A DNA stretch of 64,000 bases from Epiperipatus broadwayi (GCA_028023455.1 JAQFVV010000030.1:6404501-6468500), one strand, 5' to 3'; shown: positions 11,470 to 24,965, numbered from the stretch's first letter. Program-made: numbers and translations. Notes: a model not told the origin generated them from the sequence alone.

Positions 11470-12916
11470 AAAAAGTTATTTTTCACAAAGTTTAGTAGTG
11501 TTTTGCTTAAACTTAATTTTCGTTCAAATATTGCATTTTATTTGAAAAATGGTTTTCTATAATGTATTTTTTATAACCTGTGAAATGAAATGTCAAAATA
11601 TACGAATCCAGATTAATATCATTTAGGATATAAATATAAAAAGTAATCATGTAAAAAAAGAAAAACAGAACAAATTTTTCGAAAAAAAAAAAAAACCTTA
11701 CATAATATGATGGTTAGATTTTTTTATATATATAAAAGAGTTTAGATCTAGAATAATGGCTGATAGTTTCCAGATTGGAATTACATTGCAAAGATTAATT
11801 CTTTTATCAGTTAATCATTGACATCATTAAGAGCTAGATATAAGCAAAAGTTATCTTATTTCAGAGGGGAAAAACCCACAAAACATTAGAGAATAATAAC
11901 TAAACAGATGAGTACTAAAACAAGTTTATAATAATATCTTATAGAGCTCTCTTTTAACTTAATCTGAAGTGAACTTTGTTCTAAAAAGCATCTTAGAATA
12001 GAATTCAGTGCAGAGTTTCATGTCTTCTTAATGAAAGCAGTCAACATTTATTTTTTGGGAATGTTTTTGAGATAATCTTTATAATTTGTAGGGTTTCTGC
12101 TTTTTCTTCCATTAAAAACAAAACTCAGATTCATTATAAAATACTTTTTTTTTTTTAGAAATCTGTTACTATTATTCTAGTACAATCCTACAAAGATGAC
12201 TTTATAATAATAGACTATAATATTACATCAATCCATAAAGATAAAGACTATGTAATTTTATATACTTTTGCAATCTTTTAAGTGTTGGATATGGTGCCCA
12301 CAAATTGGACAAAATAACAGATTCACATGTGACAAGTTTATTTTAAGTTGTTACATCACCATCCTAAATTACCCTATCCTTTATCTTGTTAAATGCAGTG
12401 GCAGCTCAAAGAAGACTGTTTTGCTCTTCGAGATTTAACTCTGTCTTTTGATATAAAAAAGCTATCAAGATGTTTAAATTGATTGACATTCTTATGTAGA
12501 CAATCATACATGATAAAATTCTGTTTCGGAGGATTTTTTCCATTACTGGATGAATATTGACTATTAATTTTGAATATTAATGCCATCCAAATAAAGTCTT
12601 GAATTGCCTTCAAGTGTTAAGAACATTCATAGTACAACATCTGGCAACCAAAAAGGTGAAGTATTTATTTTCATTTTTTTAAACGGTTCAAATTAAAAAT
12701 ACCAAACTTCCATGCATTTTGATCCTGCATTATGAAGCCATTTATAAACTATTCTAAAGAATATTAGAAAAACAAAACTGGTGTTAGGACACCTTTTAAC
12801 TTAACACCAATTTCACCTTAGATGATTCAGAGTTTTTTTCCAGTAATAATAGCTTCTTATTTCATTATGAAAAAATTGTATAATGTAAACAAACTTCAAA
12901 CAACAATCATTAACTC
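11470..12916. other. AT-rich spacer
   Basis: Nothing coding or repetitive is recognised beyond homopolymer A/T runs. Confidence 0.35.
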
Positions 12917-13024
12917 ATCAAGCATTGGTGGTTGAGAGATCAGCGATAGCTGTTTTACAAGCAGTTGTCCCGGAATAGCAGGTTCGCTTCCCGACTGATG
13001 CTAAGACACATGAGAAAAAAAAAA
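12917..13024 (+). mobile_element. tRNA-derived SINE
   Basis: TCAAGCATTGGTGG, an A-box region with GAGAGATCAGC, then CAGTTGTCCCGG, B box GGTTCGCTTCCC, GATGCTAAGACACATG and an A10 tail. It shares a short insertion before the B box (AATAGCA) with the copy at 32535, so these two form a sub-lineage. Confidence 0.8.
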
Positions 13025-13378
13025 CAATCACTTAACTTCATACATAGCCACAAATCTGTTTAATTAATTCTGTTAAGTGCAAGGACCAAATTAAAAAAGA
13101 CAATATATAAATCATACCTTTGCTCCTTATACTTTTCTTAACATTTGGCTAACAATAAAAACTATCTCTACAATACTTCTTGACTTTCAATATATACTGG
13201 AAATACCTTTTTCAACAAAATCTTTAAAATTAACTTTGTTGCAGTGGATAACAATGCTATTTTACTACAGTTGATGCAATCTTTTAAAAATCCTTTATTA
13301 TTAATAAATAAACTAAATTAAAAAATACAGAAAGGAGTCTGATATATATGCATATATGTAATTTTTGGTAGAAATAAC

Positions 13379-13870
13379 TTGATACTAAAAGGAAATATGC
13401 GTATGTGTTTGAAAAGGAAGGCTTTTAATAAATGTATTTTACCAGTTCTTACTTATAAATTGGAGACTTGGATACATAATAAAAGAGTGATACAGAGACT
13501 TCAGACCACTCAAAGAAGTATGGAGAGATGCATGTTGGGAGTAACAAGAAGAGATCAAAAATGCAATATATGGGTAAGAGAACAAACAGGTGTTACTGAC
13601 CTCATTGAAAAAAATTAAAAGACTGAAGTGGAGTTGAACTGGACAAATTGCTAGAAGAGATGTTAATAGATGAACAATTGAAATCTTAAACTGAATTTTA
13701 AGAGTTTTTAAAAGACCCAGAAAGAGACCACATGTGAGATGGATGAATGAAATAAGAAAGTATGCAGAGATGATATGGAGAAGAGAAGCTAAAGATCAGA
13801 GAAGATGGATTGAACTTGGAAAGACTTTCATCCAACAGTGGATTGATAATGGTTAATGATGATGATGTAG
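13379..13870 (+). pseudogene. RTE-type LINE 3-prime end, C-terminal remnant
   Basis: Frame pieces encode the C-terminal tail that follows the reverse transcriptase in RTE-like LINEs: LPVLTYKLETWIHNKR, then LQTTQRSMERCMLGVTRRDQ, VREQTGVTDLIEK and, after a frameshift near 13610, an LKW-x-W-x-GxIARR-like run and KRPHVRWMNEIRKYAEMIWR. It ends W-IDNG near 13856, followed by a short ATG/ATGATGATG run as at typical RTE 3-prime ends. Everything upstream, including endonuclease and polymerase, is absent, so this is a 5-prime-truncated dead copy. The conserved segment closes the LINE protein. Its function is not established. Confidence 0.8.
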
Positions 13871-13889
13871 TCAATAATCATTATTTAAA

Positions 13890-15105
13890 AGTAGAGTTGA
13901 TATATTAATTAAAAAAAAACGTAACCATCTACTTCTATTCAAAAAAGTTTAGTATCTGCATTGTCATCAATAAAATTAATGTTTCCAGGATAAGATTCCT
14001 TTAGATTGATGAATCTTACATGAGTAATTTGCGTAAATGGTCTTTATTTATAGTGAAGTTTATGAGTTTATTTATTTTAGCATTCTTGGATAGATTTTTA
14101 GATGAAATATTTTCTCTTCTGTTAACACATGACTATACACAGTACATCTAAATTTTGAATTAACATTAATTTAATAATAGTATAAGTATCATTTTTATTA
14201 TATCTAAATATGATTAAAATTAACAAACATAAATTCCTGTTAGTTTAAAATGAATAAAACATATATTACTAATTATAAAATTAAGCATGCATATTTCATA
14301 TTATATGGAAGCATAATTATTTTAATTTACATTGAGTGTTTACTTTTATTAATTACGAGAAAAAACAAATGTTGCTCTTATTGATATATGTTTGATATAT
14401 ATTTTTACGTATCATGATGACATGGTTGTCTAAACATTTTTAATAATGACTCTTTATATTCAGTTGTTTGTTGGACTATCAACTGTTAATAATAATACAG
14501 AAGTTCAGGTAGAATATATCATTTTGGGTGACTTTTTTATTCATTTTTCTTCAAGTATTGATCAAGTGACCATCTAAATCAAGATTAAACTAGTAATTCC
14601 TAGATTTCCAAATACCAAATTTAAATAGACATTCTAAGTAACTAAGCTATTCTGATAAAGGCAGTAGATAGTTAAATTTTAATATCCTTATCTATGAAAG
14701 CTTTCATGATTCCTTCATTTTTCCATGAGCAAGATTAATGAGTGCTTATGGATTACCAAGTGAAATTGACTTATGGTATTATTTACATTATCATGAAATG
14801 TTTTTCATTTTTTCTGTCTATCCAATATTCTTAATTTTTTCAAATCATGATGAAAATTTCAATTCTATTTAGTTTTCATCATCAGCCATTTAAAATTAAA
14901 AAAAAAGCATATTTCATGCTCATATTAAAAATATGTTAATTTATTATGATTTATAATTTAAAATGGTTTAATTGGCTTGGATGTAGATGCGACATAATAT
15001 AAAAATTTGTTTGATGCAAATTAAACAACATAATAGATTGGTTGCTTAGTTGATTAACTTAATTTAAAAATACTTTTTTAAAAATATGATGATAATAATA
15101 ATATA
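13890..15105. other. AT-rich spacer
   Basis: I see no coding frame or recognised repeat. Confidence 0.35.
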
Positions 15106-15107
15106 TA

Positions 15108-15214
15108 ACTTTCTTCTCTCATATGTCATAGCATCGGCCAAGATGCAAACCCACAACCATCTACAAACAACTACTTGCTTGCAAGGTGGCCGCGATGACC
15201 TCTCGGCTAACAAC
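15108..15214 (-). mobile_element. tRNA-derived SINE, minus strand
   Basis: Reverse complement of the long-loop subfamily: CATATGTCATAGCATCGGCC at the 3-prime side, the GCAAGTAGTTG middle, and CTCTCGGCTAACAAC at the 5-prime side. A short frame through it is incidental. Confidence 0.75.
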
Positions 15215-15229
15215 TGAGAACAGTTACAT

Positions 15230-17100
15230 GATTTTTTTATAATAATAATTTCAAAATAAACTCCATTGACAACTGTGTCATTAAACAAAACTGTGGTTAG
15301 AGCAATTTTGTTATTGCTTAGATATTAAGTGTTTTGGTTCTTCAACTAATGGATGCAGTTGTGCTAACTATAGCTATTTAAAATAAATGTTTTATTTTTT
15401 AGTGATACATAATGATAAGATATAGCTGGAAGGATAGAAATGATTATCGTTCACAATGCATCATTATTTTTACTATGCATAAAAAATGAACAAAAATCTG
15501 CATTGGAAGCAAATAATATAAGCATTATATAAATGGTTATAAATTTAGCATCCTAGCAATACTCATCAAAAGTCATTGACCATCCTTTATAACTATAATT
15601 AAAAGATATAAGATTAATAATCAACTAGCCAATTCCAAACTTAATGCATAATATATAAAAGTCATCAATATTTTATCTGCATGATCGTACATAAATGCTA
15701 AAAATAATTATAAAACTAATTATATATTAAAAATACTGGAATCACTGCATCAATGCTGATCATCATCAATTCTCTAAGCTATCAGTGCCATGTAAGCATT
15801 GCCCATCGATAAACTAATTATCAAATGTATAAAGTGAAGTATTTGGATTTTAAATCTGACTTTTATGACTTTAATACTATCCAAATTAATTCTACAAAAA
15901 CCCATCTGGATATCCACACACATATATTCATGCATACATATCGTAAATATCATTATATCTAAGATAGCTCTGAGATTGCAAGGATCCTAGACACTATAAG
16001 TAACAAAATATATACACACTTAATATTTTATATTATTAAATAATTTCGGTAAGATAATCTATAAATTTCTTAAAGTACAACTCTATGATGAAATCAGTCA
16101 CACATACAGGTAATCTATAGAACACGTAACTAGACATCAAAAAATAAACAGAAAATATTGATTAATAAAATAATAAAAAAATTTAGAAAGTGATACGACA
16201 GACTGAAAGTTTATATTATAACTTTAAAGTTTGCTTAGAAAACTGTATATGTTTATAATGTATATATATATAAATTTATATTTTTTTTTTCTTCCAATAA
16301 ATCAATTTATATATCACACATGATGAATAGTTTAAAACTTTAAATGTAGTTATAGAACTGTTATAGGTTATTTCTTGATAGTTTTATATACATAAAAAAA
16401 ATATTTTAAAATATCAATTAAATTAACTTTGTATAATTCATTCTTACTTTAAAATACAATTACACACCTGATATAGTTTTTAAAAAATGTGAAGTAAATA
16501 TTTTATATTAAAACAAACATTTAAAATAATTTGATAATATTTCTACAGTATTTTATAATACAAATTATTAATTACAATATAGTTAGACATTTCTAATTAA
16601 CATTTGAAATCTTACAAGTATATGTATGCATGCATAATAGTTATTTTGACTGAGAGACAAGTTTAAAAAAAACTGATTACAATTGAAGTTCATTGTTTAA
16701 AGGAGTTAATATTTAAAACTGTTTAAATTATAATATTATTGGTTAAATTTATTATTCCTCAAAATATATTTAAGTGATGAGAACTTCTTTAAAAAAAATA
16801 GTTTAATTAATTTATTACAGTTGTAATAATTTTAATTTATTAATAAATTGTATATTTTAAATGTAATATTAATTTATTATGTCTAGAAATCCAGACAGTG
16901 TAAAGTAAAAAAAAATCTATTATTAGAACATATGTTTTGACAACTAATTAAAGTACCATTAATTATGAATTAATAATGCCCTAAAAACATTGATCATTGA
17001 TTTAGTTTAGATCACATGATTTATTTTACAAAAGCAGCTTGCTACATACCATCTATCTTACTCACTTCCTTTCTTGTTAAATTGTAGACTGTGTTCACTG
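15230..17100. other. Very AT-rich stretch
   Basis: Homopolymeric and TA-rich sequence. I recognise no gene or repeat. Confidence 0.35.
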
Positions 17101-17104
17101 AAGA

Positions 17105-17830
17105 TTTTCATGAATGGCTTTAAATCACTCTCAAACTGCTAATTTTTATATTATTTTGCCAATTTTATAATTATTTTTTCAAGAAAAATGTATTGTATAT
17201 GGTGCCACCTTTATAATTATTTTACAACTAAAAAATCAATAATATTTAAATTTAAAGTTATAACAATGAGATAAGGCCTGCCATCCAAGGCACTGATTGA
17301 TTGTTTCTCATTCTTTACTCAAGGAAGAGCTTGTCAACAATTTTGTCTGTTCTAAGTTCTTTGTTTTTATTTTCAAAATGAAAATGTATGTATTAGCATA
17401 TTTTTTTACATATTTATTATTATCATAAAATATGCATGAAAATATAATTATTTTAGAAGAATAGTTCAGATTTTAGTAAAAATTATTTACTTTTACATGA
17501 AAATAAATTGAGAAAGAAATCAATGATATAGGTTGCATTTTGTAATAGGTTGAGAAAAGTTTTATGTTCTCCATTATAAATTATTTTTATCACTTATAAA
17601 TAGAAATTTACTTTTGAAAAAACCTTTGTTTACTTTAATATGACAAATTATTAATTTGCTTTTTAGAAACTAAACTAAAACAAGTATAATTTTAAAAGAC
17701 GTATATTTTTACTGCTGTTTCTGTAATTGACCAATCAAAAGTTTAGAATTTTAATTCACTTGGTCAATAGGGATTTTGAAATATTAATCAGTTAATTAAT
17801 TATCTGATGGACTTGTAAAACAATTAATCA
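17105..17830 (+). repeat. Dispersed repeat E, copy 1
   Basis: It shares an ordered series of motifs with 22385-23135 and the minus strand of 60000-60730: AAATCACTCTAA-like, ATGGTGCC, TTTATTTTA-CAA-TAAAAAATC, TTTTGAAAA-ACTTTCGTTT-like, and TTGGTCAATTA-AAGTTT. It is diverged and has no coding capacity. Paired CCAAT-type motifs and a GC-richer start in the third copy could mean a former LTR or promoter, but that is not established. Confidence 0.6.
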
Positions 17831-18145
17831 GTTAATTGAACTTTAAAAAATGATAGGCTAGAAAACCATCTAATGTGGCCTCCTATAAAGTGGTGCCTTT
17901 GTCTCACTGCAATATATTCATAAAAACTATATACAATTTCAAAACTTTGATAATTCACTTTATCAAAGAAAGAAAATACAGAATGTGTAACATGAATTTG
18001 CTAATGTCATAAATACCACATCAACTCTTAATTTATTGTGTTCATGCTTTGACTAAAATAAAAATTATTGTGCTGTTATTATTGATTTAAGAATTATGCT
18101 TGATTCCTGGAATGATTTATTAATGGTTTATTAATATTTATCCTG

Positions 18146-18391
18146 AAAATAATTATAACCATTAAGCATCACATGATCACTATCTCTGAGATCTAGGTGC
18201 AGTGCTCTCAGATCCAAAGCTCCTCACTGACGAAGGCCACAAGCCAGAAACTAGTCTGGGGATATTGGATGAGTAGGCATTAGATAGGGACTTTATGCAC
18301 AAGCCTTCAGGCATTCATTGATTACTCTGGTTGGCACAAGGTGGCACTACTGTATGGAGAGTTGTATCTTGTTTATAAAAAATAATTATAA
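18146..18391 (+). mobile_element. Family C repeat with 13-bp TSD and hammerhead
   Basis: AAAATAATTATAA occurs at 18146-18158 and 18379-18391, flanking a 220-bp insert. The insert carries CATCACATGATCAC, CTCAGATCCAAAGC, the ribozyme, GGATATTGGATGAGTAGGC, CATTGATTACTCTGG and a GTGGCACTACTGTATGGAG end, all shared with the other C copies. TSD length and the lack of terminal inverted repeats fit target-primed insertion, probably by a PLE enzyme. Confidence 0.8.
18221..18262 (+). ncRNA. Hammerhead ribozyme, family C (best copy)
   Basis: Stem I TCCTCA (18221-18226) pairs with TGGGGA (18257-18262). The core is CTGACGA (18227-18233; position 7 is free in hammerheads). Stem II is GGC/GCC with a CACAA loop (18234-18246), closed by an A-A juxtaposition. 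GAAAC is at 18247-18251, with a minimal stem III looped by TA, and the cleavage triplet is GTC (18254-18256). All invariant core positions are present. The 2-bp stem III is weak alone, as in other PLE hammerheads. Confidence 0.75.
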
Positions 18392-19509
18392 ACTTTATTG
18401 TGTCTTGCTGTTATATTAATAGCCAATATAGTCTTTGTCATGCTAAATTTTGATTAAAAAAAGAAATTTGAACTATATGCTGACTGAAGTAATATTTAGG
18501 AGAAGACAAGTAAAGTAACTTTAAACTCTACTAATTATGAATATGTAAAGTATATTATCTTATCTTTAGAATTAACTGTTTTGAAAGTGATATACTTTAT
18601 AATTAATGCTGGTCTCCAATGTAAAGGATAATATTGTACCAGTTTTTCAAGAAAAAGAGTTTACTTAAATGTTTGTATAATTGAACAGTGAAATTTACCA
18701 CATTCCAGGAAATTGGATTTTGTTTTCAAGGATAATGTGAAAGATTAATCCCATTTTGCATTTACTTCAAAATAAAATATATTCACCAAAGTGTGCTCAA
18801 TTGTGTTGGAAAATTCTATTTGCCTAATGATATAAAAGGAATAATGTGCTATATAAATTTCATATTACTTAAAATTGTGACAGTGCTCAATTGATTGCCT
18901 CAGATATTGAAAATGTATTTATTAATTTGTGATCTTCAAACAGTAAAGCTATTTCTTAATAAAATATTCTGGATTGTCATGGAGTTATGATTTGAACTGG
19001 AACATTATGAAGTGTGCTTTATAATAAATAATTTGAAGACCATAAACTGTGTAATAATGTTAAATAAAAATGTTTAGGTATAAATGTTTATAAAATTTTC
19101 CTTATGCATGTAATATTTTGTTTTTGCTAATAATTTGTTTACAATTTGCATGTATCATGTGTTGGTATGGAGTTTTCAAAATATAGTTGTATTAATGTAT
19201 TAACAAAGGTAATATGAATATTTGGTATGGGATTGTTTAAAGAATTGTATGGATGAATGAATGGTACATTTGGAGATGATGTATGATTTTTTTTTTTATA
19301 AAATGCTAATTTATAATTCTTATGCCTAATTATATTATTATGTATACCATGTGTTTTATCAGTCTTTCGTATCATGCTTATTATATGCTAAATAGTGGGT
19401 ATTTGAAATTATTTTCATATGCTATTTCAAATTATGCTTTTAAAATTTAGTACATCATAGACGACTTAGCTATTGTGTTGGGCAATTTTTTAAGATGGTT
19501 TATTCTTAA

Positions 19510-19612
19510 ACCAGCAAGCATCACATGATCACATCTCCAATACTAGCATATAATTGTTTATAAACAAAGCAAAGCACAGGTGGCACTACTATATGGAGTT
19601 TTGTTTTGCATG
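19510..19612 (+). repeat. Family C deletion derivative
   Basis: It keeps both ends (AAGCATCACATGATCAC and GGTGGCACTACTATATGGAG) but has lost the ribozyme and middle, replaced by a short unrelated stretch. Confidence 0.6.
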
Positions 19613-19809
19613 GTTTATTTTTGTTAAATTTGTAGAAACTAGTGATATATATATAAATTTTACAATTGCACTTGTAGATAAGTATGCACTTTTGATTATA
19701 CTATCACTTTACCTATCTTATTTTTTGATGTTTATAATGAAATGTTGCAGGCATATGTGTTATGACATGTGCCTTTATTTGCTTCTGATATTATCAGAGT
19801 AGTTTTGGA

Positions 19810-20540
19810 ACCAGTAATGATGTTAATATTCATAGAATGAATATTAGATGTGTAAAGACTATGACAAAACATTCTTTGTCTAAACTTAAGTAGTTATTTT
19901 ATATAGGCTGTAAGAATTATACATCCTCCACTAACTTAATGTTCTGTCGTTGGCAACATTATTTATCAAATACGTTAATAAAAAGTTCTTATACTAATGT
20001 CACATTTAGAAAGATGGGATGAGAGTACGAGGGGATTATTTCAGGCGCTGGTTGTCTCCGTCTCTGGACGGGGGGGGGGGTGTGATGTGTCCATTGCGGT
20101 TTCAATTTCTGTTATAGTAAGTGAATCAACATTTACCGAGTAAAATGACGAGTTAAACTTTGTGTAACATACGATATAATCACCTAAACTGGAAGATTTG
20201 TAACAAGATAATAAACATCAAACTTTTTTCTTCTTTGAATAACATTTAATGTATTCTATTTTTAATCTTATCATATGAGTTGTAACCAAATTATAGAATA
20301 CATTTTTTTATATTTATAAAAAAGAGAGAACCTTATTTATTCATAAGTGATAAGTATTTTTGTTTATGATTTTGAATTGATTACTAAAATATTGTTTTAA
20401 TTATTTTGTAGATTACATTAATGTCTAAAGCATTTATAATTATTATATTTATATTATTAATAAAATCGTTTTATTCTTAAATTTATGACTTTGTGTTCAT
20501 TATCATCATCTATCTGTATAATCAGAAAATTCAAATCACA
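19810..20540. other. Spacer with a GC-richer islet
   Basis: 20030-20170 is richer in G+C than its surroundings and includes an 11-G run (20070-20080). No frame, repeat match or splice structure could be supported. Confidence 0.3.
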
Positions 20541-20665
20541 AAAGTATAAAAATATGTCAAGCGTTGGTTGCCGAGTGGTTAGCACAGCTGCCTTACAATC
20601 AGTTGTCCCGGGTTCGCTTCCTGGCCGATGCTTTGACTTATGAAAAAAAAAAAGTATAAAAATAT
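20541..20665 (+). mobile_element. tRNA-derived SINE with 15-bp TSD
   Basis: AAAGTATAAAAATAT lies at 20541-20555 and 20651-20665, exactly flanking the SINE (20556-20650). The body reads GTCAAGCGTTGG, A box TTGCCGAGTGGTTAGC, CAGTTGTCCC, B box GGTTCGCTTCC, GATGCTTTGAC and an A-rich tail. It represents the short subfamily. The perfect duplication implies a relatively recent insertion by LINE machinery. Confidence 0.92.
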
Positions 20666-20699
20666 TTGAACTATAAGAGTACATAGTATTCAAAAGTCA

Positions 20700-22380
20700 C
20701 GTAATTAAAATTCACGTCATATAGTATTGAAGTGACATTACTATTTAAGATTATATTAGTTACATTGTTTTAGTTTTAATTATAAGGAAGCCTTATGTGA
20801 TCTATGAGTATGAATAAAATTCCCTTTCTTACTTATAGCATCAATTACGTTATCTCATATGTTATCGTGATTAGTAAATTTATGAGGAAATTTTGAAAAT
20901 AAGGAATTTACAATATATTTAGTTGTTACTAAAGTTATTGTTTATAAAAAGAATTACAGATAATAAAGATAAATTTATTCTGTTAATTCTTTATTTCTTT
21001 TAAATAGTTTATCGAGAAATGTTTATGATGTTCCTAAGATTATTGTAACCCGTAAATATTTATTGAAATCTAAGAGTCTCACTATTAAATTATATCTGGA
21101 GCTATTTATTTATAGTTTGTCTAAAATAATTTCAGGAGAATAAATAATGTACTATTGTATAAGATGATATGGTGGGATATTGTTTGAACCTGAAAGGTAA
21201 AGTAATTTACATTTATATAAGAGAATTGGAAGATATTCAAACTAAGTTTCATGGTGACAGCTATAAATTCAAGAGTCTAAAGGATCATGCTCACAATGCT
21301 ACGGAAGGTTAGGTTACAATATATATAATCAATCCTATCCACATAATATACAAATAATTTCATACGCCATATATAATTATTATTTCCTTCTAATTCTTCT
21401 CAATTAATTAATTAATTTAGATGAGCTATTCCCTCATAATAATCCAACTCCTAAAAAAAAATATTTTGCAAGAAAGAAAAAAAAAACTAACTTTAACTGT
21501 AATCTTCTCCTTTTTCTTTTGAAAATAAACTTTATCCAAGTAAAAAAATATTAAGAGCAAAACTACAAAAAGAATTACTCAATATTTTGAATTTCAATTC
21601 TCATACTATAAAACAATATTTATAAATGCAAATACATACATGTTGCAATCCCTTATTTTATCATTAATCTTTTTTCTATTTTAATCTTTTTTGTAGTTAT
21701 CTAATTCAGTATGTCTTTTTGTAAATCTCTTGGCTCCAGGTTTTTTCCTATATAGTTTTTCCAATAGTTTTTGTTTTTCACTTCTTTTCTTCTTTTTTTT
21801 TGTGTAGCTTCAAGTTTCCAGTTTAACAATTATTCTCATTTCACTTTTATCCATTTAGCTTTTTTTGTAGCTCCAGGTATCTAATTTTAACATTTATTTT
21901 AATTGCATTTTAATATAAAATTGAAACAGCCATGGTTTTGAATGAATAAATACATAAAGCTTGTTGAAATTTTCTCTCAGAGGTATATTTCATCTATATT
22001 TCTTTTAGAGATGTTGGTTACATAGTTGGGTCAATAAACATGAGATTTTAGCAAGAGCTTATCACATGGTTCTTGTGAACTCCATAGTATTATATTATTA
22101 GAAAAAAAAATTCATTTGTTTAACTAAGAATGAGATCAATTTAGCGGCAGACTTTCAAGCTGAGCTTCTGATTTCTGAATTCATCACTACTGATTTCTAC
22201 CGAATTTTATTGTCCATACAATTCTTTAAAAAAAGCACTGATATCAATCTTCCATCCAGTTACATAACTATCTCAGAAATAACTGCATTAAGCCTTGACC
22301 AACTGATTTTCTTTTTACAAAAAAGCTTATTATTTAAATAAAAAATTATATTTATACATTAATTCTTTGAATGCATGACT
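20700..22380. other. AT-rich spacer
   Basis: Nothing is recognised. 21420-21900 is unusually T-rich. Confidence 0.35.
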
Positions 22381-22384
22381 CGTC

Positions 22385-23135
22385 TAAAAACGAGAAGATT
22401 TGACATCACTCTAAGCTACTTTTTATCCCACGTATACATATTATATGTCATTCGAAAGAAAATCAAAAGTTCTGTAAGATGGTGCCCTCTTCAGATTTAT
22501 TTTACAAGTAAAAAATCAATAAAAATGACCATATATGTCAAACAAAACCAAAGCACCACCTCCTCACCAACTTTTCTTGAATCTTATTGGCTGTCCCACT
22601 TCTGTCAGAAAGGGAAATGGCTGCCAAAAAGTAAAAAGTTACGTTCGTTTTGATTTTTATTACGAAAATTATAAACGAATGTTTACAACATTTTAAACAA
22701 TATTTGAATTGAATTACAAATTATTATTGATAAAATAATACTAAAAATCAAATTATTTTAGAAAAATAGTTAAGATATTACCAAGAATTATTTATTTATT
22801 GCTACATATTGATCGTAACGTTAAAGTGAAAAAAAAAAGATTGCGTCAGCAATCTTTTTTGGTTGGTTGAATAGCGGTTACTTTTATTTCACCGCAATTG
22901 AATATTTTTTAAATTATAAATCAAATTTTATTTTTGAAAAGACTTTCGTTTGTTTCATAATCTGACAATTCAGTAATATACCTTTTACAAACGAAACTAA
23001 TGTATTTATATTATTAAAAGTGATCTATTTTAACAATAGATTTTGTTAAAGTTGTGAGTTGGTCAATTACAAGTTTTGATTTTTAACTCATTCGGCCAAT
23101 TAAATAATCGTTGAAAGGGTTAATTGATAAACAAT
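22385..23135 (+). repeat. Dispersed repeat E, copy 2
   Basis: The best-preserved plus copy: CATCACTCTAA, TCTGTAAGATGGTGCCCTC, TTATTTTACAAGTAAAAAAT, TCTTATTGGCTG, GACTTTCGTTTG, GAGTTGGTCAATTAC. The order matches copy 1 and the minus copy at 60.0-60.7 kb. A short frame near 22375-22653 is not conserved in the other copies. Confidence 0.65.
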
Positions 23136-23139
23136 GTTG

Positions 23140-24005
23140 CATTTCTTTAGAGATAAAGATCTTAATTCCTTCTTGCTTTTTTAATTCTTTAAGAAAAATT
23201 CTATTTTCCAAAAATGAAATGTATATATAATGAAACTATACAAAAAATTTCCATCCTTTTTTCTTTATTTTACAGCTATAACTAATAAAAACTAAACTTT
23301 TATATTGTTATTATTAATATTTCTCAAATTTTATCACATGATCATTTCATATAAGTAAATCTTTTAATAAATTTAATATAATTAAATCCCTATTTAACAA
23401 CTATATTATCCTGTAGTTAACATGGAAAGATGAGGATGCTGAGATAATGTTATGCACTGCTCATGTTGAGCATCCATTTTCATCCATCTATATATTGGAA
23501 GCTATTATTCATAATAAGTTATTATCTAGTAATCGGGACACATATCGATCTCCAAAACATTGACAGATATAAATATCATTAATTAAAATATTGCAGACAA
23601 ATTACTGGTCATTATTAAGAATACTAATAATGATCAAACCACATACCCATTTTTTTAAAGATTATACAAAACATTTCTTCTAAAGATAATGGCTGTTTTC
23701 TGATTATTACCAATTTACAAACCTGACGATGGTGATTGGATTATTCTTCTTACATTATTTGCTATATTTATGAGTTAATATAATAATACAGTATCAGAAT
23801 GTCACTTTGCATTGAAAGTATTATCATAACTTTTCTGTCCATATTTCTGATAGTATCTTAACATGGAGCATGGGTATTATTGACAATGAAATGAGATAGA
23901 TTTCATTAAGAATGGAAATATATGATCAATTTGCATTTTATGTAACAATAACAAAGTTTATTAAATGTCACAGATTAATAATACACATCTACATATAATT
24001 ATAGT
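23140..24005. other. AT-rich spacer
   Basis: No recognised element. Confidence 0.35.
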
Positions 24006-24007
24006 AT

Positions 24008-24235
24008 ATAGGGGGTTTGAACTCAGACTTTCAATGACCCTCAACCATCCATGCTATTTTATACCACTGATACACTTGATCACACACACGTCAAAAAGAT
24101 AAATAATCACAAATAACCATATTTTGTTCTAAAACAGCACTTGTCAGTTGGTCCAGATTATCATCTCCACACATATATACAATCAAAGCTCATCTTATAT
24201 TAAGATAGACAATCTTCATACTTTAATGGACAAGC
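24008..24235 (-). mobile_element. Family A repeat, truncated, dead hammerhead
   Basis: It begins GGGGGTTTGAACTCAGAC and runs through CACTTGATCACACACACG, AGTTGGTCCAGATTATC and CTTTAATGGACA. The ribozyme region 24109-24152 (minus) reads CTGACAA and AAAAT, so two invariant core positions are lost. Confidence 0.7.
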
Positions 24236-24684
24236 ATAATTATTGAATGACTGAATAATATATACACATGATCTACAAACAGCTTTCAAATATAGATTAA
24301 AATTTTAATTTATCATGCTATATCATTTTCAATCTTCACTAATATACTATCTCATCATATACTCTTTCAGATGCACTTAGTTCATTTTAATAAAGAACAT
24401 GTATACAATAATTTGCCACATGGGAAAAAATTCTTAAATTCTACACATTCTGTGCTCACATATATGTAGTAGTTTAAAATCCTTAACTTTTCATAAAGAT
24501 TTGCACAATTAAAACAGAGAATTTCATTTATTTTAAATCCCCAAATGAATTAAAAATATTTGCCATTAAATTATTACAAATTTCATATCTATGTAAAACA
24601 TTATATACAAAAAATTAAAAATATGATTAAGAAAATTATAACTTGTTTTTACAGATAAATAAAATGTTTAATTTAGGTCCACAG

Positions 24685-24965
24685 CAAAATTAAACAACAC
24701 ATTATATGATCACCATTTCTTATGCTTGCTCATAACTGTTATTAAAACAGGCAACACTCTCCATACAGTAGTGTCACTCAGTGCAAGCCAGAGTAATCAA
24801 TGGATGCCAGATGACTTGTGCAAAAAATCCCTATCTAGTGCCTACTCATACAATATCCCCAGATTAGTTTCTAGTTTGTTTTCTGGCATTAAATTGTTTA
24901 CTCTGGCTTGCACTGAGGGGCACTATTATATGGAGATTTTTGCATGTTTTAACAAAATTAAACAA
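24685..24965 (-). mobile_element. Family C repeat, palindromic, 13-bp TSD
   Basis: CAAAATTAAACAA at 24685-24697 and 24953-24965 flanks a 255-bp insert. Its left part is the inverted form of family C (ACTCTCCATACAGTAGTG to CCAATATCCCCAG-like). Its right part repeats the end in the opposite sense (TACTCTGGCTTGCACTGAGG), giving a partial palindrome. The ribozyme segment (minus, about 24860-24890) keeps TAGAAACTA and TCTGGGGATATTG but lacks CTGATGA. Confidence 0.75.

Noticed and set aside
20556-20650. A genuine tRNA gene
   Set aside because: A and B boxes are present but the acceptor stem does not close, the copy is dispersed with TSDs and has an A-rich tail, so it is a SINE.
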